Shown: positions 56,166-64,000 of the stretch, piece after piece | Position numbering within the stretch: the first letter of the stretch is position 1 | How the letters are laid out: every line of letters starts with the position of its first letter | Made by a program: the position numbers and the translations under genes | The notes under the pieces: generated by a model | What the model saw: only the letters and a program-made list of their open reading frames with translations | Database searches by the model: none | Told to the model about the DNA's origin: nothing | Source of the DNA: JBDSKH01 sp050245915 | GTDB lineage: Bacteria; Actinomycetota; Actinomycetes; Actinomycetales; Microbacteriaceae | Length of the DNA stretch: 64,000 nt | NCBI GenBank assembly: GCA_050245915.1 | Contig: JBFWWZ010000001.1 | Span: 1 to 64,000 of the forward strand | Direction: 5' to 3'

Positions 56166-57461
56166 GTGTTGCGCGTGACCACAGCATCCCGTCCCACCCG
56201 CAGGCTCCGCCCGATCCATTTCGTGCTGAGCCTGCTGCTCGCGCTCGGCGGAATCATCGGGGTCGCGGCACCCGCGTCGGCGACCGCGGGTCTCATCGAC
56301 GGCTACGTGTACGAGCTCGACGGCACCACGCCGATCGTCGGTGCGAGCGTGCTGTTCGACGACTATTCGTCCCCTGCCGCGTACGTGTATACGACGACCG
56401 ACTCGAACGGGTACTTCTCGTTCACCCCTGCCCCCGCGTTCGACGACCAGTCGTTCGAGATCGTCGTCTTCGGCGGGAGCGATCACCTGGATGCGGATGA
56501 CACCGGGTACTACGACACTGCCGACCCGACATCCGGCGAGATGGGCGATTTCCTGCTCGGCCCCGCACGGCGTATCACCGGCACGGTGCGGGATGCTGCT
56601 ACCGGGTTGCCGCTCGACGATGTCATCGTGGTGGCGACCGGGATGACCAGCGGCGATGACTTCGCCGCGCTGCCTCCCACCGATGCCACGGGCACCTTCG
56701 ATGTGGGAGTGTCACCTGGCGACGACTATGAACTCGTCGCGATCAAGGGCTTCTCCGACTACGACCCGCAATTCTGGGACCACCTCAACCTGTCGGTTCT
56801 CAGTGGATGCGGTTGCAGCCAGCCCGACCTCGTCACCGTGCCGAGCGGGACCGGCTCGCCCATCACCGGCATCGATTTCGACCTCCTGGCATACGACGAG
56901 TGGATCTGGTTCTCGGTGTACGCCGCGAAGGACTCCATCGGTACCGAGTATCCGGGTGTCCTCGTCTACCTCGACAAATGGGACGCCGGCAGCAGCACCT
57001 GGGACCCTGTGACCTCCGGCGTGACCGATGCGGACGGGTACGTCGACCTCTTCGGCTTCGGGGACGGCGACTACCGCCTGCGCTACAAGATCGGCGGCAC
57101 CTTCGTCACGGTTCTGAGTTACGACGACTACATCAACACCGCCCCGTTCCCGGTCTGGGAAGGCGGCTACGCGGTGCATCTGCCGATGATGCTGACCGAT
57201 GGATGCGGCTGCGGCTTCACGGAGCAGTACGTCGACCTCGTCTTCGCCGCCCCGTCGAGCGGAGGCGGCGGCACCTCCACGCCTCCGCGCAAGCCGCGCA
57301 CGTCCTCGTTCGCCGGCTTCACCATGCCCACCCCGAGCGCAACGCCCACACCGAGCGCGACCCCGACATCCACCCCGTCGCCGTCGCCGACGCAGACCAG
57401 CGAACCAAGCCCCACGCCGACACCCGACCCGCAGCCGACCCAGAACCCGTTCGACCTGTAG
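56166..57461 (+). CDS. Secreted carboxypeptidase-regulatory-like/SdrD B-type repeat protein
   Basis: 431 residues from GTG 56166 (GTG 56175 possible). Signal peptide (FVLSLLLALGGIIGVAAPASA), then three Ig-like/Cna B-type modules (IDGYVYELDGTTPIVGASVLFDDY; ITGTVRDAATGLPLDDVIVVAT; VLVYLDKWDAGSSTWD), with two odd Cys motifs GCGCS and GCGCG, and a Thr/Pro/Ser linker. It stops at TAG 57459-57461. In the same frame the next 24 codons encode a hydrophobic helix beginning WLWLILL and ending TRR, then TGA at 57534-57536. That is a complete membrane anchor, so either a nonsense mutation or readthrough is involved. Confidence 0.8.
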   Translation: MLRVTTASRPTRRLRPIHFVLSLLLALGGIIGVAAPASATAGLIDGYVYELDGTTPIVGASVLFDDYSSPAAYVYTTTDSNGYFSFTPAPAFDDQSFEIVVFGGSDHLDADDTGYYDTADPTSGEMGDFLLGPARRITGTVRDAATGLPLDDVIVVATGMTSGDDFAALPPTDATGTFDVGVSPGDDYELVAIKGFSDYDPQFWDHLNLSVLSGCGCSQPDLVTVPSGTGSPITGIDFDLLAYDEWIWFSVYAAKDSIGTEYPGVLVYLDKWDAGSSTWDPVTSGVTDADGYVDLFGFGDGDYRLRYKIGGTFVTVLSYDDYINTAPFPVWEGGYAVHLPMMLTDGCGCGFTEQYVDLVFAAPSSGGGGTSTPPRKPRTSSFAGFTMPTPSATPTPSATPTSTPSPSPTQTSEPSPTPTPDPQPTQNPFDL

Positions 57462-57536
57462 TGGCTGTGGCTGATCCTGCTGATCCTCGTCGTGCTCATC
57501 ATCATCGTCATCGTGCGGCTGGTGACCCGGCGCTGA
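57462..57536 (+). other. In-frame membrane-anchor coding segment behind an amber codon
   Basis: 24 codons plus TGA directly following TAG 57459-57461. About 18 consecutive hydrophobic residues (Leu, Ile, Val, Trp) are followed by RLVTRR, the usual end of a wall- or membrane-anchored actinobacterial surface protein. Confidence 0.75.
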
Positions 57537-57563
57537 CCCCCGCCGCGCTTCTAGGCTGAGGCA

Positions 57564-58364
57564 ATGGCCTCAGATCGTCCGGTGCGCGTCGGCGCGCAGA
57601 TCGCCCCGCAGCACGCCACCTACCCGGAGCTCCGCGACACCGTGGCCCGCCTCGAAGACATCGGCGTCGACATCGTCTTCAACTGGGACCACTTCTTCCC
57701 CCTCACCGGCGACCCCGACGGCCTGCACTTCGAGGCGTGGACGATGCTCGCCGCCATCGCCGAGCAGACCTCCCGCGTCGAGTTCGGTCCGCTGGTGAAC
57801 TGCAACAGCTACCGCAACCCCGACCTGCAGGCCGACATGGCGCGCACCGTCGATCACATCAGTGCTCGGGATGGGATGGGCCGCCTCATCTTCGGCACCG
57901 GTTCCGGCTGGGCGCGTCGCGACTACGACGAGTACGGGTACGAGTTCGGAACCGCCGGCTCGCGGCTCGACGCCCTCGCCGTCGACCTCCCGCGCATCAA
58001 GGCCCGGTGGGAGAAGCTGAACCCCGCACCCACACGTCGCATCCCCATCCTCATCGGAGGCGGGGGAGAGCAGAAGACCCTGCGCATCGTGGCGGAGCAC
58101 GCCGACATCTGGCACTGCTTCGGTGACGTCGAGACGCTGCGGCACAAGCTGGCGGTGTTCCGGGAACGGTGCGCGGAGATCGGGCGGGACCCCGAGGATG
58201 TCGAACTCTCGACCGGGTACACCCCGCGGCGCGACACCGCGCTGCACAACGCGGACGAGAAGCACGCCCTCGGGTTCCGGTTGTTCGAGATCCCGATCGA
58301 AGCCGGCGACGACCTGGCGGCGGTCCGTCGGCTGATCGAGTGGCGCGACAGCCTCAACGGCTGA
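57564..58364 (+). CDS. LLM class F420-dependent oxidoreductase
   Basis: 266 residues of the luciferase-like family (TIGR03560-type): VRVGAQIAPQHATYPELRDTVARLEDIGVDIVFNWDHFFPLTGDPDG, NCNSYRNPDLQADMARTVDHIS and RLIFGTGSGWARRDYDEYGYEFG. Probably uses F420; substrate unknown. TAGGCT lies 6 nt before the ATG (leaderless). Third LLM-family enzyme in the window, consistent with F420 use by this organism. Confidence 0.9.
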   Translation: MASDRPVRVGAQIAPQHATYPELRDTVARLEDIGVDIVFNWDHFFPLTGDPDGLHFEAWTMLAAIAEQTSRVEFGPLVNCNSYRNPDLQADMARTVDHISARDGMGRLIFGTGSGWARRDYDEYGYEFGTAGSRLDALAVDLPRIKARWEKLNPAPTRRIPILIGGGGEQKTLRIVAEHADIWHCFGDVETLRHKLAVFRERCAEIGRDPEDVELSTGYTPRRDTALHNADEKHALGFRLFEIPIEAGDDLAAVRRLIEWRDSLNG

Positions 58365-58428
58365 ACCGCGCGGTGCGGTGTCCGTTTCTCGCTGTCCCGG
58401 TGTCGGTCGTCGGCCCTAGCGTGAACGG

Positions 58429-59355
58429 GTGAGCTCCACCCCTGCGCGTTCCCGCATCCTGTTGTTCGCCGCGATCGCGTTCACCGTGCTCGCCTGGGCG
58501 AGTGCGTTCGTCGTCATCCGCGGTGTCGCTCCCGAGGTCGGCGGCGGCGCCCTCGCGCTCGGGCGGCTCACCGTCGGCGTGGTCGCGCTCGGGTTGCTGA
58601 TGGCGGTGCAGCGCAAGTGGGTGCGGCCCACGGGGCGCGACTGGGTGCGGCTCGTCGTCTACGGCGTCGGCTGGTTCGGCGCCTACAACATCGCCCTCAA
58701 CCTGGCGGAGCACACGCTCGACGCCGGCACGACCGCGATGATCGTCAACATCGGGCCGATCCTGATCGCCCTGGGCGCCGGCCTGTTCCTCGGCGAAGGC
58801 ATCCCGCGATGGCTGGCGATCGGGGCGGGAGTCGCGTTCCTCGGCGTCATCCTGATCGGGGTCGGCACCTCGCTGGTCAGCGGCGGTGCGCGCCCCATCG
58901 ACCCGATCGGGGTGCTGTGGTGCCTGCTCGCCGCCCTCACCTACGCGATCGGCGTGCTCGCGCAGAAACCGATGGCGGGGCGGCTGCCCGCCGGCCAGGT
59001 CACCCTCATCGGCGCCGTCATCGGCGCCATCGCCTGCCTTCCGTTCGCGGGGCAGCTCGCCACCGAGCTGGCGACCGCATCGTCGGGAGCCTGGCTCGGC
59101 ATCCTGTATCTCGGCATCGTGCCGACCGCGCTCGCGTTCACCACCTGGGCGTACGCGCTCGGGCGCATGCCGGCCGGGCAGCTCGGGGTGACGACCTACA
59201 TCGTGCCGCCGCTCGCGATCATCATGGGGCTCATCTTCTTCGGAGAGGTGCCCGCGGCGCTCGCGATCGTCGGCGGCATCATCTGCCTCATCGGGGTCGC
59301 GCTGTCACGCCGCAAGTCCCGTGGTCCCGTTACCGCCGAAAATCTGCCAGAATAG
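58429..59355 (+). CDS. DMT/EamA family transporter
   Basis: 308 residues, ten hydrophobic segments arranged as two EamA halves (LLFAAIAFTVLAWASAFVVIRG... and PIDPIGVLWCLLAALTYAIGVLAQKPMAG...). Such proteins export metabolites such as amino acids. GTG start with TAGCGT 6 nt upstream, leaderless. It lies just upstream of the rpsP operon. Confidence 0.9.
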   Translation: MSSTPARSRILLFAAIAFTVLAWASAFVVIRGVAPEVGGGALALGRLTVGVVALGLLMAVQRKWVRPTGRDWVRLVVYGVGWFGAYNIALNLAEHTLDAGTTAMIVNIGPILIALGAGLFLGEGIPRWLAIGAGVAFLGVILIGVGTSLVSGGARPIDPIGVLWCLLAALTYAIGVLAQKPMAGRLPAGQVTLIGAVIGAIACLPFAGQLATELATASSGAWLGILYLGIVPTALAFTTWAYALGRMPAGQLGVTTYIVPPLAIIMGLIFFGEVPAALAIVGGIICLIGVALSRRKSRGPVTAENLPE

Positions 59356-59469
59356 GCGGTTGGTACGCCGCGCCCGACCCTCTATCAGGCTCGTGCGAAC
59401 CCCCTTCAGAGCTTTCTGCCGAGTGTGCCCCCACGCGCACGGTTGCAGTTCGTCAGCAAAATGCAGGTT

Positions 59470-59493
59470 CGGTGATCGAGCCTGTCGAGATCC
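59470..59493 (-). repeat. Diverged family 1 palindrome in the rpsP 5' region
   Basis: CGGTGATCGAGCCTGTCGAG + ATCC, two changes from the core, placed directly before the AGGAG ribosome-binding site of rpsP. Confidence 0.7.
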
Positions 59494-59502
59494 AGGAGAA
59501 TT

Positions 59503-60096
59503 GTGGCTGTCAAGATCCGCCTCAAGCGGCTCGGCAAGATCCGTGCCCCGTATTACCGCATCGTCGTCGCCGACTCGCGCACCAAGCGCGACGGTCGCGT
59601 CATCGAAGAGATCGGCAAGTACCACCCCACCGAGGAGCCCTCGTTCATCGAGATCGACTCCGACCGTGCCCAGTACTGGCTCGGCGTCGGCGCGCAGCCG
59701 ACCGAGCAGGTCGCCGCGCTGCTGAAGCTCAGCGGCGACTGGGGCAAGTTCAAGGGCGAGAAGGGTGCGAAGAGCACCATCCGCACCGCTGAGGCTCCGG
59801 CGGCGTTCGTCGCCGACGAGAAGAAGAAGCCGGTGCTGAAGCCGAAGACCGAGAAGGCTCCGAAGGCTGAGGCTGCGCCGGTCGAGGCTGCCCCGGTGGT
59901 TGAGGCTGCCGAGACCCCCGCCGACGAGACCCCGGTGGTCGAGGCTGCCGAGGTCGAGACCCCGGCCGACGAGGCCCCCGCCGACGAGGCTCCGGCCGAC
60001 TCGCCCGCCGTCGAGGCGGAGGAGGCTCCGGCCGAGACCGTCACCGACGCCGAGGCGGCTGTCGACGAGGCCGTCGCCGAGTCCGACAAGGCCTAG
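59503..60096 (+). CDS. rpsP: 30S ribosomal protein S16 with long acidic tail
   Basis: 197 residues, GTG start with AGGAG 5 nt upstream. The first 80 residues are normal bS16 ([31 protein letters not shown]). The rest is a low-complexity Ala/Glu/Pro/Val tail, common in actinobacterial S16. The 147-bp region before it, after the EamA gene, holds only a family 1 repeat and an AT-richer CAGAAT stretch. Confidence 0.96.
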   Translation: MAVKIRLKRLGKIRAPYYRIVVADSRTKRDGRVIEEIGKYHPTEEPSFIEIDSDRAQYWLGVGAQPTEQVAALLKLSGDWGKFKGEKGAKSTIRTAEAPAAFVADEKKKPVLKPKTEKAPKAEAAPVEAAPVVEAAETPADETPVVEAAEVETPADEAPADEAPADSPAVEAEEAPAETVTDAEAAVDEAVAESDKA

Positions 60097-60098
60097 TC

Positions 60099-60338
60099 AT
60101 GCTCGCATCCGCCCTGGAGCACCTCGTCAAGGGGATCGTCGATCACCCCGACGAGGTCACGGTGGATTCGTCGTCGTCCTCACGCGGCGAGGTCCTCGAG
60201 GTGCGCGTGCACCCCGACGACCTCGGCCGCGTGATCGGACGCGCGGGCCGCACCGCGAAAGCGCTGCGCACCCTGGTGAACGCCCTCGCCGACGGACGGC
60301 GCGTGCGCGTCGACGTCGTCGACACCGACCAGGCGTGA
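60099..60338 (+). CDS. khpA: KH-domain RNA-binding protein (KhpA-like)
   Basis: 79 residues with a single type II KH domain; the GxxG loop is GRAGRTAKAL. KhpA proteins bind RNA and are encoded between rpsP and rimM in Gram-positives, exactly as here (2-bp gap before, GTGA overlap after). Confidence 0.92.
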   Translation: MLASALEHLVKGIVDHPDEVTVDSSSSSRGEVLEVRVHPDDLGRVIGRAGRTAKALRTLVNALADGRRVRVDVVDTDQA

Positions 60339-60928
60339 GCCCCGCCAAGCCTCCCCGGCCGGGCACCATGCAGTTGCGTGTCGCCCGGCTCACGAAAGCG
60401 CACGGACTCAAGGGCGGCATCAAGCTCGAGCTGTACACCGACGACCCCGCTCGCCGGTTCACGCCCGGCGCGACGTTCGATCTGCAGGTGCCCACGGCAT
60501 CCATCTGGCATGGCAAGCAGCTCACCCTCGCGGAGCTGCGCTGGTACAACGGTCACGCCGTCGCCTTCTTCGAGGGTGTCGCCGATCGCACCGCCGCTGA
60601 GGGCCTGGTGAAGGCCATCCTGTGGGTCGATCAGGATGCCGCGGAGCTTCCCGAGGAGAACGACGCCTGGTACGACCACCAGCTGGTCGGCCTGCGGGCC
60701 ATGCGCGACGGGGTGCAGGTCGGAGTCGTCGCCCGCGTCGATCACCTCCCCGCACAGGATCTGCTCGCGATCACGGCGGACGGCCGCGAGGTGCTCGTCC
60801 CGTTCGTCTCGGCGATCGTCCCCTCGGTGGATATCGCCGCCGGCACGATCACGCTCACCCCTCCCGCGGGCCTCTTCGAGGAGCTGCCCGCCGAGGATCC
60901 ACACGGATCGAGCCCGTCGACCTCCTGA
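60335..60928 (+). CDS. rimM: Ribosome maturation factor RimM
   Basis: 197 residues from GTG 60335 (overlaps the khpA stop); ATG 60368 would give 186. Acts in 30S maturation with S19. N-terminal domain MQLRVARLTKAHGLKGGIKLELYTDDP, C-terminal PRC-barrel domain (YDHQLVGLRAM...VLVPFVSAIVPSVDIAAGTI). The last residues DPHGSSPSTS come from family 3 element copy D, which covers the stop. Confidence 0.95.
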   Translation: MSPAKPPRPGTMQLRVARLTKAHGLKGGIKLELYTDDPARRFTPGATFDLQVPTASIWHGKQLTLAELRWYNGHAVAFFEGVADRTAAEGLVKAILWVDQDAAELPEENDAWYDHQLVGLRAMRDGVQVGVVARVDHLPAQDLLAITADGREVLVPFVSAIVPSVDIAAGTITLTPPAGLFEELPAEDPHGSSPSTS

Positions 60929-60967
60929 GGCGGTCGAGCCCACCCCGTCGTGTGGATCATCGACGCG
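60892..60967. repeat. Family 3 palindromic element (copy D) at a convergent junction
   Basis: Left end CGAGGATCCACACGGATCGA, right end GTCGTGTGGATCATCGACGC. The stops of rimM (60928) and the convergent DUF559 gene (60957) both lie inside it. Likely bidirectional terminator. Confidence 0.75.
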
Positions 60968-61799
60968 ACTTCGGCCACAGGTGGCCATTCCTCCGCACGA
61001 CCGCAAGAATCTGCTCTTCGACGCTGCCCCACTGCTCCATGACCTGCCGGTACGTCGCCCGCATCACGAGGTAGCCGGCGACGACGAGAGCGCGGTCGCG
61101 CGCCTTGTCGCGCTCGAGATCGGACTCCTGGCTATGCCACTCGTAACCGTCGACCTCCAGGACGAGCCGATCGCCGATCAGCAGATCCACGTGGCCGACG
61201 CCGGCGATCGGCGCCTGCGCCCGATGCCGGATGCGCGCGCGCCGAAGTGCGAGGCGCGCGAGCGTTTCGATCCCTGACTCCGCCGCCGGATCGATCAGCG
61301 GTGCGAGTGCCCGGCCCCTGGGCGTCTCCTCGAGCATGAGCTCGACTGCCGCCGGCGCGACAAGGTGCGCGTGCAACACGGAATCCAGCGCGACCACGCA
61401 CGCCCGCGCATCGGCGCACCGCAGCAGATGCCGGAGCGAATCGAGGACTCCGTCCATCGGGAATCTCAGCGCGACCGAATCATCGCTCCAGTGGAGCCGG
61501 AGGCCGGCGCCACTCGGCCGCGGCGTCCCGCGTCTCAGCCGTACGTGCACGGTGGGGTCGGGCATCATCCAGACCCCCTGTAGGCGAAGTGCCGATGCAC
61601 ACGTGAGAACGCCGCCCGCACGCACGGCACGCACGACCTCGGTCGGAGCCGACCCATCGCCGAACCAGCCACTGCGAAGCCGTGCGACTCGTCCGGCGGC
61701 GATCGCCGCGCGGATCTCCCGATCGGTGCCACCTGCCGCGAGCAGGGACCGCCGCGATGCGATGCCCCCGTGGGATCGGAGGTGACGTGAGATGTGCAT
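60957..61799 (-). CDS. DUF559 nuclease-like protein with AbiEi-type N-terminus
   Basis: 280 residues from ATG 61799. The N-terminal part ([45 protein letters not shown]) resembles the winged-helix antitoxin domain of AbiEi proteins; the C-terminal DUF559 domain has [20 protein letters not shown], an acidic pattern like Vsr/PD-(D/E)XK nucleases. Such single proteins are common in Actinobacteria and their role is not known; no AbiEii toxin gene is adjacent. It breaks the usual rimM-trmD adjacency and is flanked by two family 3 repeats. Confidence 0.82.
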   Translation of the reverse strand: MHISRHLRSHGGIASRRSLLAAGGTDREIRAAIAAGRVARLRSGWFGDGSAPTEVVRAVRAGGVLTCASALRLQGVWMMPDPTVHVRLRRGTPRPSGAGLRLHWSDDSVALRFPMDGVLDSLRHLLRCADARACVVALDSVLHAHLVAPAAVELMLEETPRGRALAPLIDPAAESGIETLARLALRRARIRHRAQAPIAGVGHVDLLIGDRLVLEVDGYEWHSQESDLERDKARDRALVVAGYLVMRATYRQVMEQWGSVEEQILAVVRRNGHLWPKSRR

Positions 61800-61857
61800 G
61801 CGGGAAGGATCCCGGCCGGTCGCGCGGGCGGGACCGAGCCGATGGTGATCGGTGGGG

Positions 61858-61937
61858 GCGTCGAGAATCCACACCGATGTGGGGGATCGGACGCCTACCG
61901 AGCTCAAAGCCCGGTGTTCGTGTGGATCCTCGACCCC
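61858..61937. repeat. Family 3 palindromic element (copy C)
   Basis: Left end GTCGAGAATCCACACCGATG, right end GTGTTCGTGTGGATCCTCGA. It lies between the DUF559 gene and trmD and aligns with copy B over its whole length, including an inner TGGGGGAT and GAGCTC. Confidence 0.8.
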
Positions 61938-61949
61938 ACCCTCCGCAAG

Positions 61950-61955
61950 TACCCT
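61950..61955 (+). promoter_or_regulatory. -10 box of trmD
   Basis: TACCCT, 6 nt before the GTG start of trmD, immediately after repeat copy C. It gives trmD its own leaderless promoter, separate from rpsP-rimM. Confidence 0.5.
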
Positions 61956-61961
61956 GAATCC

Positions 61962-62654
61962 GTGCGCGTCGACATCGTCACGATCTTCCCCGAGTTCTTC
62001 GATGTGCTCGACGTGTCGCTCCTCGGCCGCGCTCGCAAGCAGAAGCTCGTCGACATCCGCGTCCACGATCTGCGGGACTTCACGCACGACCGGCACCGCA
62101 CCGTCGACGACACCCCGGCGGGCGGCGGCGCAGGCATGGTCATGAAGCCGGAACCGTGGGGCGAGGCTCTGGATGGCATCCTGACCCCCGAGAGCACGGT
62201 CGTCTTCCCGAGTCCCGCGGGTTCGCTGTTCACGCAGGCGAAAGCCCGCGACCTGAGCCGCGCGGAGCACCTGATCTTCTGCTGCGGCCGCTACGAGGGC
62301 ATCGACCAGCGCGTCGTCGAGTGGGCGCGCGCGCACAGCCGCGAGACCCTGGAACTCAGCCTCGGCGATTACGTGCTGAACGGCGGCGAGGTCGCCGCGA
62401 TGGCGATGATCGAGGCGGCGGCGCGGCTCGTCGACGGGGTGATCGGAAACCCGGACAGCCTCGTCGAGGAGAGTCACGAGGACGGCCTGCTCGAGTATCC
62501 GAGCTACACGAAGCCGGCCGTCTGGCGCGGCCTGAGCACCCCCGAGGTGCTGCTCGGCGGCAACCACGCCGCCATCGCCGCCTGGCGTCGCGAGCAGCAG
62601 CTCGAACGCACCCGAGCCGTGAGGCCCGACCTTCTGGAAGAACACGATGCTTGA
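61962..62654 (+). CDS. trmD: tRNA (guanine-N1)-methyltransferase
   Basis: 230 residues from GTG 61962. Methylates G37 of tRNAs using SAM. Signs: [57 protein letters not shown] and the trefoil knot [16 protein letters not shown]. Overlaps the next gene by 8 bp. Confidence 0.97.
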   Translation: MRVDIVTIFPEFFDVLDVSLLGRARKQKLVDIRVHDLRDFTHDRHRTVDDTPAGGGAGMVMKPEPWGEALDGILTPESTVVFPSPAGSLFTQAKARDLSRAEHLIFCCGRYEGIDQRVVEWARAHSRETLELSLGDYVLNGGEVAAMAMIEAAARLVDGVIGNPDSLVEESHEDGLLEYPSYTKPAVWRGLSTPEVLLGGNHAAIAAWRREQQLERTRAVRPDLLEEHDA

Positions 62655-63078
62655 GCGCCCCTGGTCCCTCGCCCAATTCGCCGTCGCCGCCGTGCTGCTG
62701 GTGATCAGCCTGATCGGGGTGATCGGCACGCTCGTGTTCGACGACGGCAGCTGGACGTTCACGTTCGCCGGCGCGATCCAGTCGTTCGCGGTGTTCCCCG
62801 GGCTGATCATCTCGCTCGTCCTGAACGGGACGCTGATGGGGCTGAGGCGGGCTCCCGCGCCGAACCTGGCGCAGCGCATCCTGCTGATCCTCGAGTTCGT
62901 GGGGGTCGCGTTGCTGCTGCTGTTCCACTTCTTCCAGGACGAGCAGGCCTACACGCTCGGGTTCGCGATCGCGACCTGGCCGGTGGTGATCGTGATCGCT
63001 GTGATCCTCGCGGTGCTGGCGATCGTGCAGCTGGCTAAGCCGACCGCGCCGACAGCACAACCGGTCCCGTCTCCGTGA
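62647..63078 (+). CDS. Small membrane protein of unknown function
   Basis: 143 residues with four hydrophobic segments (about 8-28, 40-60, 78-97, 104-128) and a Pro-rich C-terminus. Its ATG lies within the trmD end and its 3' end overlaps the convergent map gene by 44 bp. No family recognised. Confidence 0.75.
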   Translation: MLERPWSLAQFAVAAVLLVISLIGVIGTLVFDDGSWTFTFAGAIQSFAVFPGLIISLVLNGTLMGLRRAPAPNLAQRILLILEFVGVALLLLFHFFQDEQAYTLGFAIATWPVVIVIAVILAVLAIVQLAKPTAPTAQPVPSP

Positions 63079-63805
63079 CGGCGATCGTGTGCTCGAAGTG
63101 GGCGCCCCGTGAACCGTCGGCGCTGCGCAGCGTCCAGCCGTCGGGGTCGGTGTAGATCTCGTCGGTCCCGAGCATGAACCACGGCTCGATCGCGAACACC
63201 AGCCCCGGCCGCAGCGGCAGACCGCGCCGCGGGCGGCCGTCATTCGGGATGTGGGGGTCGCCATGCATGATGCGGCCCACCCCGTGGCCTCCGAAGTCGG
63301 TGTTCACGCTGAACCCGTTGGCGTGAGCCACATCTCCGATGGCGGCGGAGATGTCTCCCGTCTTGTTGCCGACCACGGCGGCGGCGATGCCCGCCTCGAG
63401 GGCGCGGGCGGTGACATCCATCAGGCGCAGGTCTTCGTCGCGGGGGGTTCCGACGACGAGGGTGAGGGCCGAGTCGCTGACCCAGCCGCCGACGGACGCG
63501 GCGAAGTCGAGCGACAGCAGGTCGCCATCCTGGAGCCTGTAGTCGTGGGGGAGGCCGTGCAGCACGGCGTCGTTCACGGAGGTGCAGATCACCTTGCCGA
63601 ACGGCGAGCCCCCGAACGACGGGTGGTAGTCGATGTAGCAGCTCTCGGCGCCTTCGGCACGGATCATGTCGTGCGCGAGCGCGTCGAGCTCGAGCAGGTT
63701 CACGCCGACGTCGGCTGCGTCACGGGTGGCTTCGAGCACGCGCCCGACGAACTCGCCGGCGACGCGCAGTTGCTCGAGCTCGGCGGGGGTGCGGAGTTCG
63801 ATCAC
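63035..63805 (-). CDS. map: Methionine aminopeptidase, type I
   Basis: 256 residues from GTG 63805. Removes N-terminal Met. The five metal ligands can be placed in LDFAASV (Asp), WVSDSALT (Asp), GGHGVGRIMHG (His), FAIEPWF (Glu) and FEHTIAV (Glu). TAGGCT lies 6 nt before the GTG (leaderless). It is read against trmD and rplS, and its promoter region is shared with rplS. Confidence 0.95.
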   Translation of the reverse strand: MIELRTPAELEQLRVAGEFVGRVLEATRDAADVGVNLLELDALAHDMIRAEGAESCYIDYHPSFGGSPFGKVICTSVNDAVLHGLPHDYRLQDGDLLSLDFAASVGGWVSDSALTLVVGTPRDEDLRLMDVTARALEAGIAAAVVGNKTGDISAAIGDVAHANGFSVNTDFGGHGVGRIMHGDPHIPNDGRPRRGLPLRPGLVFAIEPWFMLGTDEIYTDPDGWTLRSADGSRGAHFEHTIAVTETGPVVLSARSA

Positions 63806-63825
63806 CGGACGAGCCTAATGGTGTG

Positions 63826-63954
63826 GCACAATAGACGCTTGTGCCCGGCAGGTTCCTGCCACAGGGGGGACTTGCTTCTACCGGGCGCTCATCCACTTCG
63901 TAGCATCACCTGAACCGCGTTCGACCTGTGGCGGTCGCAGAGAGCGAAAAACCC
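63826..63954 (+). promoter_or_regulatory. rplS promoter and leader
   Basis: CACAAT (63827-63832) looks like a -10, followed by a leader of about 115 nt to the rplS ATG. The leader has a small hairpin GGCAG-GTTC-CTGCC (63846-63859) and GC-rich segments that could pair (TGCCCGG with CCGGGCG). It may be a ribosomal-protein autoregulatory leader; no published motif was matched. Confidence 0.45.
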
Positions 63955-64000
63955 ATGCATATCCTCGACTCGGTCGACGCGGCATCACTGCGTAACGACA
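63955..64000 (+). CDS. rplS: 50S ribosomal protein L19 (3' end outside window)
   Basis: Only the first 15 codons are present: MHILDSVDAASLRND, the characteristic actinobacterial bL19 start. Its place after trmD is the conserved order. Confidence 0.9.
   Translation, partial: MHILDSVDAASLRND

Noticed and set aside
52740..56486. Long minus-strand frame covering ffh and upstream
   Set aside because: Only the SDR part (to ATG 53579) is real; beyond that it is antisense to gamma-CA reading frames and ffh.
60957..61799. Two-gene AbiE toxin-antitoxin system
   Set aside because: Only the AbiEi-like N-terminal domain is present, fused to DUF559; there is no AbiEii nucleotidyltransferase gene beside it.

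Overview
The window is high-GC DNA packed with genes on both strands. Many genes have a TAnnnT box about 6-8 nt before the start codon and no Shine-Dalgarno, so leaderless transcripts look common. The gene order smc - ftsY - ffh - rpsP - KH protein - rimM - trmD - rplS, the Cys-less L32, the long acidic tail on S16 and the F420 genes all suggest an actinobacterium, probably Microbacteriaceae (Microbacterium-like). The species is inference. No rRNA, tRNA, CRISPR array, insertion sequence or prophage was recognised.

Layout. 1-2.4 kb: ribonucleotide reductase; the C-terminal CxxC tail of the large subunit lies in a separate overlapping mini-ORF, and the small subunit has the class Ic (Phe) signature. 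2.4-14.8 kb: housekeeping and stress genes (racemase, two regulator/target pairs with visible palindromic operators, HrpA helicase, aldo/keto reductase, MBL protein, DUF255 protein, sulfurtransferase, DUF3060 lipoprotein). 14.8-19.2 kb: a kinase-less conservon-like module (adaptor, small GTPase, roadblock protein) next to a lone STAND/NLR-type ATPase of visibly lower GC. 19.2-29.8 kb: coenzyme F420 region (LLM oxidoreductase, cofE, a proposed F420-0/precursor ABC importer, cofC, cofD), interrupted by a moxR-DUF58-transglutaminase operon whose moxR has lost its ATPase half. 30.7-40.6 kb: a MocR regulator diverging from a reductive pyrimidine catabolism operon (beta-ureidopropionase, dihydropyrimidinase, F420-type LLM oxidoreductase, ABC importer, class III aminotransferase). 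40.7-64 kb: yceD-rpmF-rnc-mutM-smc-ftsY-ffh-rpsP-khpA-rimM-trmD-(map)-rplS with inserted accessory genes.

The strongest theme is a dense population of short palindromic repeats of several families. They are not confined to intergenic DNA. They encode in-frame peptides (VSTGSTT on one strand, EPVET on the other) inside HrpA, CofE, MutM and SMC. They supply stop codons (reading V-E-stop) for several genes and start codons plus N-termini (MTLRHA/MTLRDA) for three ABC transporter genes. One 80-bp palindrome ends an acyl-CoA ligase before its catalytic lysine. Other observations worth testing are the split NrdA tail, the truncated moxR, an amber codon directly before a complete membrane anchor in a secreted protein, and the GTPase/STAND neighbourhood.
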